From Pterobdella sp. o SKG-2022 (taxonomy: Eukaryota; Annelida; Clitellata; Hirudinida; Piscicolidae): 64,000 nucleotides of DNA. Within the stretch, counting starts at the first letter, position 1. Each line of letters opens with the position of its first letter. Below the pieces are notes generated by a model. That model had not been told where the DNA came from and did not search any database. It saw only the letters and a program-made list of their open reading frames with translations. The position numbers and the translations under genes are program-made. Of this stretch, positions 1 through 23,600 are shown one piece after another. Where the stretch lies: the NCBI GenBank assembly GCA_964035795.1, contig OZ038321.1, forward strand, positions 21,206,283 to 21,270,282, in the 5' to 3' direction.

Positions 1-1932
1 AATGCAACCATTCAGCTTCAAATAAATTACTCCGGATCATAACATTAAGTGCAATTAAGAAAACTACCTAATTTTTTTTGTATAAATTTACGTTTTCTAT
101 AGTTTTTTTCCGATATTTTGTATTTATTTATAGAAAACTATATAAATTTTATAGAATATAAACACAAATCAAATACAATACCAAAAACAACCCAAACTGC
201 ACATCAATCTCACTTTCAAAGGGACTTTTCGGGCGCCAGACGTATTTGAATTTGAAATCACCTAAGGAGATATAATAATAATACACAAACCGTGTATGAT
301 AGAGCAAAGTAATGAATTTCTTCAATTACCTATGATGTTGGAGATGGTGTTTGGGACGGATTCTGCGTACAATTTGAAGTTTTCTGCTTCTATACAATCT
401 TCCGAAGAGCTAAATTTTTTTTTTCTGTTACAGTCTCTACTTGATAATGTATAATTTTCTTACAAAAGCTTAGTAAATTTATTTGAACAAATAATTCGGG
501 TTTGTTTTCTAAACGTATTGCTGAACTGATTTTACTATTTTTAAGTATTTTTCTATATTATGATATATATATTTACTATATATTGATATATATATTTCCT
601 ATATAATGATGTGGCGTAAAAGCTCTTGACGTTCATGTCCCTATAATCAAATTCTTAATTGTAATAATGGATAAATATTATCATAATAAGTTTTATGACT
701 AAAACATGGCAAAATTATCAAAAACTCATGATAAATAGCAATAAAAAGACAGCTTGAAAAAGTCATTACATCTTTTTGAAGGTAGTTCTCTTTCCATTAT
801 TAACCTCTCGGTCCACCTTCACTTGAGTGAAGCTTTGTTCAATCGAATAACAGAAATACCTGGTCTCTTTCTGTTGTAATGGGATATATAATTTTTAGAA
901 CCAATTTCACTTAGTATCTAAGTAGTTATGTTGTAATTTTTTCTATTAGTTGTTTTTCGTAATGAACGATAAAGGATTATTTCTAGCCACGGTGAATGAA
1001 GCGATTTACAAACAATAAAAAGTTTTTTCATTAAAAGACGAGGCTTTTCGTTATCAGAGTAACATTTTCAAACAAACTTTCGTAAATTGCTAAATTCAAC
1101 TATGTGAATATAAACTTTGGTTTTAATTTTTTATTTCAACTCAATTATAAAAATTGAACATTTAATTAATATCATTATCAATAAAAGGCAACTATCAATA
1201 TTGTGTCTAATATTTAGGCTTAATATTTAAACTAGCACACGAAGATGATGTGTTATGAACATCAATAAGATCATACATTATATTAAAATTGGTTTTATGT
1301 TTGTTTAGTTAAATGAGCGCATTGAATAGTAGTTATACAAATTTGATAAAGTTGATTTTTAAGGATTGTTTTGTGATTCAGTAATTTATCGGTGAAAACC
1401 CGAAGCTTTACAACATCGCATATGTTATCTTATCATTAATTGTTTTCGTTTATTTTAAAATTTCTCAAATTTTCTATATTAACATTTATAATATTCCTCA
1501 AAATGAATTTAGCTAAGTTCTTTAAATAAACACAATTCAATGGTGAACTGCTATTAACATTATCCTACAACGACTATATATAAGCATTGAATGACTATTT
1601 AAAATATACTTATGACTATATTTAAACTATATTCAAACATTAAACGTTTATCAACTAATCAACAACAAAAATAAATGAAGCAAAATAAAAACATAAAGTT
1701 CAACAAACTTTGTCGACAAAAGATCGACGTTAAATGTATAACTCATCACCAACAAGAAAAATAATTTAAAAAATATTTGAAAAATATCGATAATTTGAGA
1801 AAAAATTAGAAAACAAAGCGATAAAAAAATAATAATGAAGTAAAATTTGAAAAATAACAATAATAAAGTGATAATAAAATAAAATGCTTAAAAATAACAA
1901 TAAGACAAAATACCACTAAAACTCCCACTCAC
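1..1932. other. AT-rich intergenic DNA, no gene seen
   Basis: No open frame here shows a family motif, and base composition is strongly AT-biased with short homopolymers and TA-rich runs (for example near 560-610). I see no RNA gene and no repeat of note. Confidence 0.6.
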
Positions 1933-2077
1933 TTGGTCGACAAACGGATCGATAGGAGGGTGTGATGGTTTCTGGAAGACAGCTTCGATACCTCCAAAGG
2001 GATTTTGCCACCACACGGCCCCTTCCATGCAGTCTTGCCGTATGCTGTGTACCACTCTCTGGTCTTGTGGCTTGTCC
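1933..2077 (-). other. Candidate isolated exon or transposon fragment
   Basis: This 145-bp island is clearly richer in G and C than its surroundings. On the minus strand it is bounded by a good 3' splice site (an AG after TGTAAAACTAC) and a good 5' splice site (GTGAGTGGG), and all three frames are open, so the reading frame cannot be chosen. I recognise no protein family. It could be an exon of a minus-strand gene whose other exons lie outside the window, or a fragment of a transposable element. No partner exons were found nearby. Confidence 0.3.
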
Positions 2078-4437
2078 CTGTAGTTTTACACCCAGTGTTA
2101 GTTGGTGTTGTATTGTAGATTCAGTATTGGGTTTGTGGGCTGGAAGCTACTGAAGTTGATAGTATTGGGATAATATTGTGTGGTTGTATTTTTTCATCTT
2201 GTAACGAGTTAGATTATATTCCTATAATAAAATTTCGTATAGTTATGTTGATATTATTTGATTTTAGATTTAAAATGAGAAGTTTTCAAAAAAAATTTTT
2301 TCAAAAGAAACTATATATTTTGATAGGCTAAGACTAGACATTAATCATATGGTATTTGACATTTAGTTCAAATAACTTATGTATTTGAAAAACTTAAATA
2401 TTTTACCAATTTTTAAAATTTAGATTTTTTCATTTATTTTTTTTATGAATACACGTATTTATTATAATAAAACATATCGATTAATTCATTAAGTGTCAAC
2501 ATAAATCCAATATAAACGCTGATTTTTGGCTTTCAGCGAAAACAACATGTTTAATACGCCTGTACTCTGACATAGTTACTAAACTAAATACTTATCTAGT
2601 AGTTACTCATTGGAAATAGTTTTCCTTATACGTTAGTACGATTCGAGTTACATTACACATCTGTAATGGTTTCCATCAATTATTAAATACACTAAAGTAA
2701 GAGCTATTAATCATTTTAAAAAAAGCCATTTTAAAAGTTCAAAGTCTGCCAGTTATTGATATTACATAACAAGAATAGTAACTATAATAGTAGTATAATA
2801 AAAAACACTGATGAAATCCAACTAATAAGAATAGCAATAATATTAATAATGGCTGTGAAAAAGAGTGAATGTATAGTGCTGATAATGATAGTCAGGCTTT
2901 CAAGTGTTCCCAATGTGTTCTTATAATTTAAAGTACTTCAAATGTTTCTATTTTCAGTAAGATAGTTGCGCTTCATTGCCATTATCGATAAATTTGATAG
3001 AGCAACCATTGAGTGCTTTTGGTTGTATTAGGCTGTTAAAGTAATTTTCAATGAGTTCAAAAACTCCTTGGGGAATCATTATGGGTAAATTGACAAACTT
3101 TTAGGCCATTGTTAATGTTATCACATTGCTTATAGATTAGAGCTTAAATGGGAATTCAAATAATAATCTTCTCAAATGTAATTTAATAGCAATTAAATAT
3201 TCAGGTAATTATTCTCACCTTAGAGTCCAATAGCAATTACTGACATCATCTTTGAACAAACTCTTTGCTTTGATAAGAGAGAAAAATAACAATGAAACTA
3301 AACAGCTCTGGTTCATGATCCACAGTGGAAGCCCAACCACATCTTTAATATTGTAATCTGATAAGGTTTAAGGTTTCACTGGTGTATAGTTGTTTCTAAA
3401 TTTTCAAAATAGTTAATCCGATAAATTTAACATAGTTTAAAAGCTTCGTGTATTTGAGCCAATAAAAGCCTTTGATTTCAACTGTTATTACTGATTCATA
3501 GTTCCATGTTTTTGTGGATAATGAAAATCATTTCGGAAATAACGCCGTTTATATTGGAATGTTTATCATTCATTCATTATAAAAATATATCAATATACTT
3601 GGCTTAAAAACATTCTCAACATTTCAATTCATTAAACCTTTCAAGCAAACAAATTTATTAACTTTACTCCAAATACGCGTCTGTTAATCAAAATTGTTAT
3701 ATATATAGTGTATTGTTATAGAGCACATATGAAATGCATTGATACGTCTATAAAACTAATTAAAATTCTCCATGTTTGTGCCTTCGATCAATTTTAAAAC
3801 TAATAAATATTTGAGCTTATTTTAAAATGGTATTCAAAATTGAATTTAAAATCAAAATTTAAATCGAAGCATTTAGACTTTTGATACTTGTCTATCTTGT
3901 ATACTTATTTATAATGCTATATGTATATACTTTTACATGCTATATACTTGTACTTGTATTTCAACGGAGATGTATGTATATAACATGAATAACCCTCTAC
4001 ACAGATAAATGTAGATATAAACTAATTAAACATGGCGTTGTTCTATTGTCATTTCATCAAAGCATACGGTGTAAAGATTGCATTACAAACATTCAAAATT
4101 TTCATTATTAGTGCGTTCAAAGTCAATTTAACTGAGTCTTGTTGTGTTGCCGTGAAATTTGAATTGCTTATTGTTTAGCTCATGGGTAGAATTATGTTGA
4201 CTTTGCATTGAGAGATTAAAAAATTTCAAAACATGATTTTAGACTTATTAATTGCTTCTTGATCATTATATAAATTCTGATTTATGGTCAAGTTTATAAA
4301 AATTATAAGTTATCCATATGGAATTTTTTTCTTCATATATGTATTTTAATAATAGAGGAATTAAAAAATTTTATCGTTTTTACATGGAAAGTTTCAAAAA
4401 ATTCTTATCTTTTTAAATAAATTTTAAGCTAATAGGT
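2078..4437. other. AT-rich intergenic DNA, no gene seen
   Basis: No coding signature or RNA gene is visible. Local TA-rich tracts occur, for instance around 3700-3720 and 3890-3980. Confidence 0.6.
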
Positions 4438-6534
<2,097 letters not shown>

Positions 6535-9500
6535 TTTTCTGTTTAAGTGGTAGCATTATTATAATAAAATTTTTTGTGAGGCCTAAAAAGACTATTAAAA
6601 TATATAAAACATTTTTATTACGTACAATAAAAGTTTAAGCTATTCTTTAAGTTTGAAGTATATGACACGCACGATGTTCCTAAAATACCATGCTTATGTC
6701 ATTATACAATCGTTCCTCCACTCATCAAAAATAATTCATAAAGTTACAACTATCAGTTTTTGTCTGATAAAACCAAACAATTAATGGCAAACTGATATGA
6801 AAAGGATTTAATAATAATAACCTACGAAGTCTTTTAGGGAGTTTCAAGATTACTTGATATTTTTAAAAGTAATACTCTAATATTATAATAGATTATAGAA
6901 CTTTAATACTTCAAATGATTTGTTCAGGCATGCCAATACAGTTCTATTTTATGATTCAAACTTTTGTAAAATCCGTGTTGGTATATATTGAATATGCTTA
7001 CGTTGAATACAAAACTTGACAGTTTAAAGTCTAGAAAAATTATTTATATTTAAAAAGCACTTGTTTTGATGAATTTCTTGAACGAAGCTTTCATAAAGAG
7101 CTGTTTCATCTCGGGTTTAAACCTGTATGGGACGTTCCACAATTTAATGACGACGGGTTGGAACAATAATTAATATTTAAAAGGTGTTAGTCGTGATGTT
7201 TTATTTAAAATAGAAAAGATTTCATTTGATTTTTCATATTGGTCGCAAGTTCTCAATCAAATTGGGCGGATACTATTACGTACTTGATCTAGCAACCCCA
7301 TCTAGCGATTAACATGTTTTTCTTACAACTTGATCAATTTTCAATTAAAACTGAAGTTGCAAACCTTCCTTTTGTTATCAGCAGTTTAAAAAAATTCATT
7401 GTTGAATGAACAGAATATATAAAAGGCTTGTTAGAATCAGTAAAAAGTTAATGATTTATTTGTATCAGTTTAAGTTCAGTAACACAGCAAACAAGGGCAG
7501 ACTTCAAGTTATATCTTTTTTGTAGACAGACCCAGTAGATGCAAGTGTGTTTGTATAGAAGTAGTCTGAATGGATGGAAAACTTTTTATTGTCACTAGGA
7601 GTACTGTGTTTAGCAACAACAACCGTTCTACCTTTCCTTTTTTCTTGGTTTCATTAGGAGTAAACGCACTGTAGAGGCAATTTTTTAACGGGATATTACA
7701 TGAATAAGATTTTTCTCTATTGTTTAAAACAGAAAATTAGACTTCAAAATTTGTTAGGTTTAAGTTTTTATGGAAAGATTAGCCATGAATTGTCAAATGT
7801 TTTTTTTTGATAGTTTTAAATTTATCTTATTATTCAATTTCATAAAAAACCTTAAACAAACCAAAAAAAAGATTTGAAAACAGATTTCAATACAAGTTTA
7901 GAAGCACATAAAAATATATATAATACGTTAGATAAACTGAGGGCATAAAATTACTTGTTTGAAATATCTCATCTTGAGAAGCAACTCTTTCCACACAAAA
8001 ATTTTCATAAATGGTAGCACCCAGTACAATTTATAGAAAATAATCAAATTCAAAGATTTAATAGTTATGTAGAAGATTAAAGCTCTGTCCACCATATTAA
8101 GAATAATCACAAAACAATCTCAAAAATAAATATAAAATTTAAAAATATTTCTATAATAGCTGATATGAAATAAAGTATCAAGTGAAAAAATTTCCCTCTG
8201 ATCAATCTTCAGTGAGCTAATTAACATCTACACAAATACTACACGGGTCTTTTGAGAAATAATCTCTCTGTTGCTGTTTGATGGTTGTTTGTTTTTATTG
8301 GTGGTTTTTATTACATTTTTTAAAGAAATCGTTTGAAGGGGGTTTTTTCGACTTTTGGCGCATTTGCAATTTCGTGTATAGAGTAGTACCTGTGATACTT
8401 ATGAAGCATACTCGATGAGAAAAAAATTAATAAGGTGAGAGGAAAGTTTGAAGCATACGATTGTGGAAACATATCAATACGTTTCGGTATTGGTTTTCTT
8501 TAGTTACATTTTTAAAATATTGGTTTAAATGGTTTAATGACAGCGATTTTGATCGTCTGCTAAAAAGTAAAAGATGGCTGTACTCATCAGTGTAAAAATT
8601 CAAAAATTTTAACGATTTATGAAACATTTATACGATAAAAATATTGTTAAAAACGCGTTTAAGTAGAAGAGCGGTTGCATAACGATAATGACACGAAGAA
8701 AGCTAGCAAAGGACTCCAAACAAATGCATGAAACGTTCTGTATTGGGGGATAATTCAACAGCATTTGCTCAAATCAGACATATCTCAAAGTTCAATTTTT
8801 TATTTTCGTTTTCCCACAAGCATCATTATGACGGGAGAATGATTGGTCTTGATTGCACGTTTGTAGGTTGCAATTTGGAGAGATTGTCTCTGCTAGCATC
8901 CGTAAATGACGTATGATTAGCAGTCTTTGTCGTTTGGTCTTGTTTCGGCAGTGGAGTTTGTTGGATGATTTCAATTCAATTTTTTCCCATTTAGAGTTAT
9001 TTATAAATTGTAGAACTTTAAACATTTGGCAAAAACGATAACTTTATGGATTTTACTCAATTAATTTAAAAAAAATGCTATTTAACCGCAAATTTACTAT
9101 AAAGTTGAGCTATGTATGTTGTGCTATGAACCTTTTACTCCTTCCTTCCAGAAATCCACGCTTTGATATAAAAAGCCATAAGTTCGACCTGCACAGTTTT
9201 ATTTTTTATTGAATAGAGCCAACATCAGGAAATTGAGTTCCTTTAATTGGCAAAGGTCTATAATCGAGTTAAAATTTTTCCTATTTGTTTTCTGCAAGTG
9301 CACGAGGCATCTGTGAGATGGAGGCTCTATTGATTGAGGGATACGGATACATGACATTGAATCCAAACCTTTACAATAATTATTATATAAAGATACAATA
9401 AATTTTTTTGAATAGCATTACGGCGTGTATTAAACTCAAAGTTGAATGTCATTAACCTCAGCAGCATATACAAGACCTCATTAACATCTAAGAACAACCG

Positions 9501-10865
9501 CATCTACCACGGCAGCTTCATTCATTGACCAGCTTGCGCATGAGATTTTGATCAAGACTTTTGAGATTTTTTTATAATCTTTACTTTGTAAGCTTTCGAA
9601 TTTTTCACTAACTGAAGTTCCAAACAATATAATTACAAACAAAATCGAGAAAACTAGCATTATTAATATGAGTTTTAACATGATATATAAAAAAAAAATT
9701 AAAATGCAAAATGACTTGTGAAATGTTATTCTTTTGATAACAAACAAAAAACAACAATTTTAAAAAGCCAAAAAATTTGATAAAAACAACTTTGAAAAGA
9801 ATTAAATTTCAAAAAGTAATGACAAAAGGGGCATTTTAGCAGAGAAAATAACAATATTTATTAATACTATTCATTTACATGCCTTCACAATATGGTGCTA
9901 AATCAATTGAGACATAACGAGCACAAACATGACATGAGTTTATAGGAAGCTTAAGTCCAACAATGCATTAAGAAAGACACAAGAAAGATATAGAAGCTTC
10001 CTGGTTTTAGTTTAGAGGGGTTTCGACCGTCATCCCTTCATCTCAACGCTGTGTTCGTCCTCTTTTGCTGTTCTGTCTTCGTTTTTTGGTGAAGTTCTTT
10101 TGCTGAATTTGTCTTTCTTCGAAGTTGAAGTATCTTTGGTTTTAATGTTGATTGCGTTGTTGTGTTTTTGTTTCTCACATTGCTGTTTTTGCAGGTCTTC
10201 GTATTGTAATTTGTAGTTGTTATTCTCTTTACTGTGATAAAAAGGTTTTTCATCAATTTATCATTTATATAAAGGTAATATATATAATGCATTAAAATAA
10301 AAATAGATATTATTTCGAAGAAATTCTAGTATGATGGCGGCCATAAAACGAGCATCAATCAATGAGTCTAATTGGAAGTGACTGAATCTTCGTGATATGT
10401 GATGTTATCGTCAAATGGCTGCTACCTTATGTGCCTTCGTTTGAAGGAAGTCGCCATTTTAAAAATTATTTTTTTTAATTAAAGTTTAAGTTTTTTTTGA
10501 GTACCTTCTTTTTAGGGTCTAAAAATTTAGATTTAAGAATCAACGGTCTATGAAAGATACAGATGAAGAAAAACCAATTTATGTTCAAGACATTTAAAAT
10601 TTAAAATTTATATAATGAATAATTTTAAATTTTTCTTTGTGATGCGAGAAAGGATGGCGGAGAAGGGAAGCAAATTGCACGGTGCAAGACGATTAAGACT
10701 CACAAGTATGCAATCAAACCGAAACACGCCATTTCTTTTTAAAACTCATTTTAAAGTTCAGTACACTTTACAATACTCATGAAGTAATGTATCAAAAATC
10801 TCAAGAATTGAAATAAATCTCATAAATCATATACAGACGTAAAAATTTTCGAAAAAATAAATATT
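6535..10865. other. AT-rich intergenic DNA downstream of the LIM-homeobox gene
   Basis: Several open frames of 60-90 codons occur on both strands (for example 8427-8627 and 9481-9747), but none has a recognisable domain, splice context or codon bias that distinguishes it from chance. The part nearest 10866 should contain the 3' UTR of the LIM-homeobox gene. Confidence 0.55.
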
Positions 10866-17407
<6,542 letters not shown>

Positions 17408-18464
17408 TGTTGTGTGTGTAGGGTGATGTTAGGTGGGTTGGTGTTGTGAGGTGGGGTGGTGTAATGTAGTCGAGTGGGAAGTAGGTGGTGTGGATTGGTT
17501 TGGTGTGGTAGGGTATTGGTGGAGTCTGGTGTGGTTTGTAAGATTTAGTGGAGTCTGCTGATGTAGGGTGGTTTGGTTTGATGTTGGTTGATTGGGTTTA
17601 GTGGGGTTTGGTGGCTGATGAGGTGGGAAAAAACGTGATTTAGTGGGACTTGGTGTGGTGTGGTATGGTGTAGTGTAGAGGGAAGAAGAGAAGAATTGAT
17701 GTGAGTGTGTTTTTATATAGTGTGATATTGTAAGGGTAAGTGTAGTTAGGTGTGGGTTGGTTGGGTTTCAAATTCGGTTGAAGAGAACAAATTTTAAAAA
17801 TTTCATCAACGATTATCATACAGTATATTAATATGCTTATTATATAGTTAGTTTTCGATTACTTAAAATTTATTCCCTAGTATAAGTTTTCAATAATTAA
17901 GTTTGCTGAAACCTGTGATTCAGTAGTGAAGGTGCTGTAATCTTCCGCTGTATCAACCATTGACGTCATTTTGATTTTTAAAAATTATTTATCAAAATTA
18001 AATTTTTTTTAAAATTAAAAATGAAAAATTTTTTTTAAGTCGAGTCAACCATTTAAATAAAATGACTTACACTTAGAAAAACTTGGGGCGGGGTTTAAAT
18101 AGAAAGCATTGATTCGATTGGTGGAGATTCTTAGAATAGCATGTAAACTGACCAATCCTAGTTTTATCGGTTTTGAGATTTTTGTTTCAATAAAATTATG
18201 TAGAGATTATGTCTAAAAAATTTTGAATAATTAAACTTAAAAATAAATACAACTTTCAAACTGTTTTTCACCAAGTTGCGAGCAATATTTTCGTTCTTAA
18301 AAGAAGTTGAAATACAAAAAATATCAATAAAAATTTATTTCAATTTATTCCAATTTATATCGATTTATATCAATAAAAAATTAATACTTTGAAAAAATTA
18401 TTTGGAACAGAATTCAATATACCAAATGTTCTCATTTATAATATGCAAGTTCAACCATTCACTC

Positions 18465-18535
18465 TAGGTAAGTCGACCACCAGTCGCTCCTATCAGGGGT
18501 TTCGGTTGCGCAATAGATAGGTTTCTCTAGCGAAA
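18465..18535 (-). repeat. Fragment of a dispersed repeat shared with 57130-57345
   Basis: The reverse complement contains the words CCTATC, ATTGCGCAAC, GAGCGAC and TGGTCG in the same order and similar spacing as the stretch 57278-57335. It is short and degenerate, probably a remnant of the 3' end of a retroelement. Confidence 0.5.
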
Positions 18536-19475
18536 TCTTTTAAAAATTATATCAATCATGATGTTAGAAAAGAAATACTTCAAATTTTTGAATGTTTTTT
18601 CATCACGAAAATTTTTTTGTTAAACAACAAGAAACAATCAGTGAAGTTTTTTTAGACTCTTCTAGCTCATTCAATCTCCAAATATAATGTATTTTATATA
18701 ATTTTGTTTGAATTTCAAGACCATAAATTTTTATTTGTGGTCTTCATTTCTAAAATCCTAAAAAAATGAAACTAAATAGAGATTAACTATACCCAACCCT
18801 TTGAAACAATTTCAAAAAATTAAATATCATAAAAATAGCAGAATAGAAATAATAGTTCATGAATAAAAAAATAATAATTAGTCTTTTATGAAATGCTTCG
18901 TAACTATATTTGAAAATATTTAAAACAAGTGGCCCACGTTTTAACGCGCGCATTTGTTTCAGGTTTTTACTAATCTTACCAATTAAGTTAAATCCATTGT
19001 GTATATAAGTAAATTCATTTTGTATTTATACTTAAGTTGATACATTATTCATATAAATATTTTTAAAATGCAAGTAAATGATTTATACTTTTTAAATCTT
19101 CATGTAAACCAGCCTTTATCTCTTTTCTGAAATGAGAATATTCAACATCTTAAAAAGAGAAAACAATAGTTAGTTACCTGATGATGATATAGAATATATG
19201 GAAAAGCTTCGTCAAAATAAAAAATTCAAATATTGTCGTGTTTTTATGATCCACAATTTTGAGGCCAATTATTCACAAAATAATTTTTTAGATATGTCGT
19301 ACGTTTTAACGCACTCTAGTGAAAAAAATTAAATTATTTAAAGTGATTTTATTATCCTTTTTATAGTTAAATTTAATAGCATTGTATACCTGTATATAAT
19401 TGTATAACACTGCATAAATGATACTTTTACTATAGTTTTACAGTTTACTTGCAGATGAAGTAAAATATCCTGAAT

Positions 19476-19577
19476 CTAAAAGTAAGGACAACAAACACAA
19501 AGTATTTATTAAATGCCACGAAGCTTTTCGTAAGGCTAGCTTACATTATCAAGTGTGTTTGTTGTCCTTACTTTCAG
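19476..19577. mobile_element. Foldback element (family A), complete hairpin
   Basis: Left arm 19476-19503 contains AGTAAGGACAACAAACACAA and the right arm 19551-19577 contains its reverse complement, with a loop holding AAGCTTTTCGTAAGGCTAGC. The same loop and one arm recur, in the opposite orientation, at 31783-31860, which shows it is a dispersed element and not a chance palindrome. It has no coding capacity, so it is most likely a non-autonomous DNA transposon. Confidence 0.75.
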
Positions 19578-20635
19578 TTTACATGCAGTCTTTCACTATA
19601 AAATAAATATTATATTGAAATCTTTTAGAGAAATCTTAAGCATCTTGTATTTTATAATGTCAGTTTTCTTCTTCAAATAATGAAGATGTTTATGAAAACC
19701 AGTATCATACTTACTATTTGTACTTATCGAAAATTTTAGTTTCTTTAAATAATCTTTGAAATCTTCATTTTTTAAAGAAAAAAACTGGAATTATATTAAA
19801 ATATTTTCTGAACTGTTTCGAAGTTTTCGATCAAAGACGTGTTTTAAAAGTATTCTAACTCTTTTATCAATCGTTTCCAAGATTTTTTGCTATAAGTTTT
19901 TAAATATTGTCAATAAAAAAAGCGCAAAAGTTATCGATAAAATACCTAGATGAGTGTTTTTAGCTTATTAAGACTTCAATTGTATGAGCTTCAACAGGAC
20001 TTTCGTATAGAAACTGTGGCTATCATACTAAATTGAGTTGAGTTCTTTAAAAATTAGATGAAAAACATTTTTTTTAACAACAAAAAATTTTATACTTTTA
20101 AAAAATATTGGATAAATTTGAAAAAAAACATTTTTTGTGGATCTTTTTTACTTTAACTACTTAAAAAGACAGACAAATTGAAAAGCATACAAAACAGTAA
20201 GACCGCTCAAAATATTTGAATAATTATCATTTTCTCGAGATAGTATCTAGCAAATATAGCACTTGATATAGAACTTTGAGCCTCTCGTGTTTTCAGGTAA
20301 AAATAAATTCAAAAATATCACTTTCAGTATACTCATAATTCAACTAGTACTTCGACGTGTTAATGTTGATTGTAGGAACAATTATTAACGAATAATACCG
20401 ATTCGACTATATTTTATTTATTATAATTATATTCTAAGCAGCTCTACTTTGTTACATATAAAACAAATATCATAGCTCAAATTGCCTTACTTGAACACAC
20501 TTCAACATTGCAACGCCATACCAGTATTTAAATACTCCAAGTCATTTTTGAAATTAAAGTGTTTTAAGTTTAAGGATGTTTTCATCGCTGACTGTTTTTG
20601 AAGTATTAGCTAAATAAAGTTTCATTGGTGAATTG

Positions 20636-23600
20636 ATGGACATATTAGGGTTATATGGAAGGATGTGCCTGGAAAGATGGATAATGTTTGGAAGTGTGGT
20701 ACTGTTGTTGGTGGCTTGTGTCATAGGTGAGTATATTGAATGTCTAAAAAGTTAAATAAGATTTTAAATTTGAACCAGTTTTTTTTTATTTTGAAATATT
20801 TGCCTCGATGTTAATTATAAAGTAAGCTTCGAAAATTAATGGAAATTTTGTTCTATTTCTTGAGACACTGTGCTGTCAAATATACTGTCAAATTTTAAAA
20901 TTACCCATCGACGCACTTGGGAAAAAATAAAATCAAAAAAAGATGAAACAACAAAACAAACTCAAATAAAATAAAGTGAATGGTAAAAGATTTTCAAAAG
21001 ATATAATTAAGAGAAGAGCGATGACTAAAAAATCCAAAGCTGCTTATAGTGGCATAAATTTCAAAAGTTTGAAACAAAAATGACTGTTCTATACCATCAA
21101 AGAACTGTGTCAATTCCTTAAAAGTACCAAGAACACAGGCTGTTAATGTTGACACAACCCAACAACTGTCATTTGCATTTGTCTAGTTACTGAGATATAG
21201 ACTTGTTTGGATCTTGAAGGGTGCTATAGAAAAATTTTAATTTTATGAGTTAAAAGATTACTTCCTATGGGATGGTTTTTAATTGTAAACTGAAGTTGAA
21301 TGTGTTTCTGGTTGTAGAGTATGATAAAATACGTTGGTTGTGGGCAGCTTTAGGTAAAACTTTCACTATAGTTAGATAAATCTTTGTATTTATGTATTTT
21401 ATTTGTACAAAATTCATTGAAAAATTATTTGATGTTTTTTTCTTCTCAATTCTGAAGATTTAACTTGAGTTAGCTTAGCATATTTGTCAAACTTTTGCAA
21501 CTTTAGTTTGTCACCCAGCAAGCAATTCACCAACTCTCTATCAACCATGTACAAACTCTTGTTAAGAGTATTATATTGGTTTGTTATGTTGTTCATGCTA
21601 GTTCTTATAAGAAAGTGGCGAGCTTTTGTTTTTTTTCTAAGTTTATTCTGATTAAACCTAGCATATTCCTTGTTTTCGAGGTTTTTTAATTAATAGATAT
21701 TTGAAAATTAAATTATTATTTAACTATTTAAATTTTTCTATACAATGTCTAATAGAAGTTTGATTGATTTTAAGCTCAAAACCAGCCTCCAAGGATTAAA
21801 CAAGAGTGGAAAAGTACAGATTATTACAAGGTGAATTCAAACTTCATCTTTTCTTGTGAAGCAACTGGAATTCCTGATCCCAAGTTATTCTATTATCATT
21901 GAACAACTTTCAATTTAAAATGAGTCAGAAATCATATCATAAATTAACTTTTGTTAAAGGTACTTTTTGTTGAAAAATGATAGAGTTATTAGAGAACAGG
22001 ATGAGTACCAGTTCACCCTTACTAACATTGATCAAAGTTACGAGGGAGTTTACCAATGTAAAGCTTCTAACTTGCATGGTAACTCACAAAGTAGAAAAAC
22101 AGTTCTAAAAATGGCCACACAAGTTGGTATAAAAAATTCCAAGTAGCTCTTAATATATCCTTGTTGAAGCATTCATTGCAAACAAAGCACGAATCACCAT
22201 TGAGAATGATTCATGAACTACAACTTATCACTTATATTATTTCAAAGGTCTTGTTTGACAAAACAAATATAGCTAAAACGTTGAAACTGAGCACGTCGAA
22301 GCTATCACTAGAATGCAAGCCACAAATTTTTCCCATTCTGCCACCTGGCGAATATAAATGGTTTCGCAAGGTTGATGGCAGTCAAACCACACTGGAAAAT
22401 TCAAAATTTATGCAGATTGATCATGAAGGTTTGTTTGATTTACTGCTTTTGAATTCATGGAGATACAAATAATTGACAAATTCAATCATTTCGAAGGAAC
22501 CGTACATTTTTCCAACATGTACCAGTTAAAGAAAAATTTTCAATCATTCTACTGTGAAACTAAAAACACATTTCTGGACCAGTGGGCAAAATCAGGAGAA
22601 ACTCAAGTTACTATTACAAACAGTATGAGAAGTTTTAATATATGAAACATTTGATTTCATACATCAAAGTAAAAAACTTTCAAATTAAACTAATTTTAAA
22701 ATAGCTTTCGATAAGTCAAACCTTATAACTTGCAGCAAATATTGGGAAGTCTATAACCCTCATAAAACTCAATTCAAATGCTAATAGTTGAACGTTTTCA
22801 CGACCATAAAATATCATTAATCTTGTAATGGACATTGTTTGTAGTTAATGACCAGAGTGAGTCATTGCCTCAGCTGATGACGTCATCGTCTGAGAGTCTT
22901 GTGGCGGAAGATGAGAGTCCCACTGTCAGATGCCTCTTTTCTGGATAGTTAGTGCTTATGTATCTATTAGTTATGTATCCAACTCCACTTTGATTGTTTT
23001 TTGCATGCATGTAAATCAACCATCATCACCCAGAATTGGGGTTTGTTGTATTTTATGTTACATTATATCAAAATGGTATTTTATATTAATCCATAGCCCC
23101 ACACCGGACATTACATGGCATGACGCGAATGATTTATCCACTGAACTTTCCCCAATGGATTGGCAAAGATCTTTTGATAACACACACATTACTTATACAC
23201 GTAAACTTGCTCCTAGTGTTATAAAGTCTATTGTCTGTAAAGGCAAAAATAAGCTGGGAGAGATGACTCAAGAAATCAAAATTAATTGTGAGTATTTTAT
23301 GATGAAGAAGAAAAGCCTGAAATACAATTGTATGAGACAGACACAAATTTTATTTGTTCAAAACTTCAACAAAGCTTTTTGTAAGATTACCTTTAATTAT
23401 CAAGTGATCTCTTGGTGATGTAAAGTAAAGTTAAAGAAAATTTTTGTCTCCTACAATTGATTTTAAGTCTTATAATTTAAAATGTGAGCAAAATTGCGTC
23501 GCTTAAACTTTCTATCAACTCATTTATTTAAGCTTTTTATAAACTTATTATAGAGATTTATTTGAAATATTATTGATTTTAAACACAATTAAACATTATA

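Larger units (their letters stand above)
17408..20635. other. Divergent intergenic region between the Lhx and Ig-receptor genes
   Basis: The first 300 bases (17410-17770) are strongly G/T-rich on the plus strand, with recurrent GTGGTGTGGT-like words, and lie directly upstream of the Lhx start codon, so they are probably 5' UTR or promoter sequence. The rest is AT-rich. A foldback element sits at 19476-19577 and a repeat fragment at 18465-18535. The two flanking genes are transcribed away from each other, so both promoters lie here. No TATA or other core motif stands out enough to call. Confidence 0.55.
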
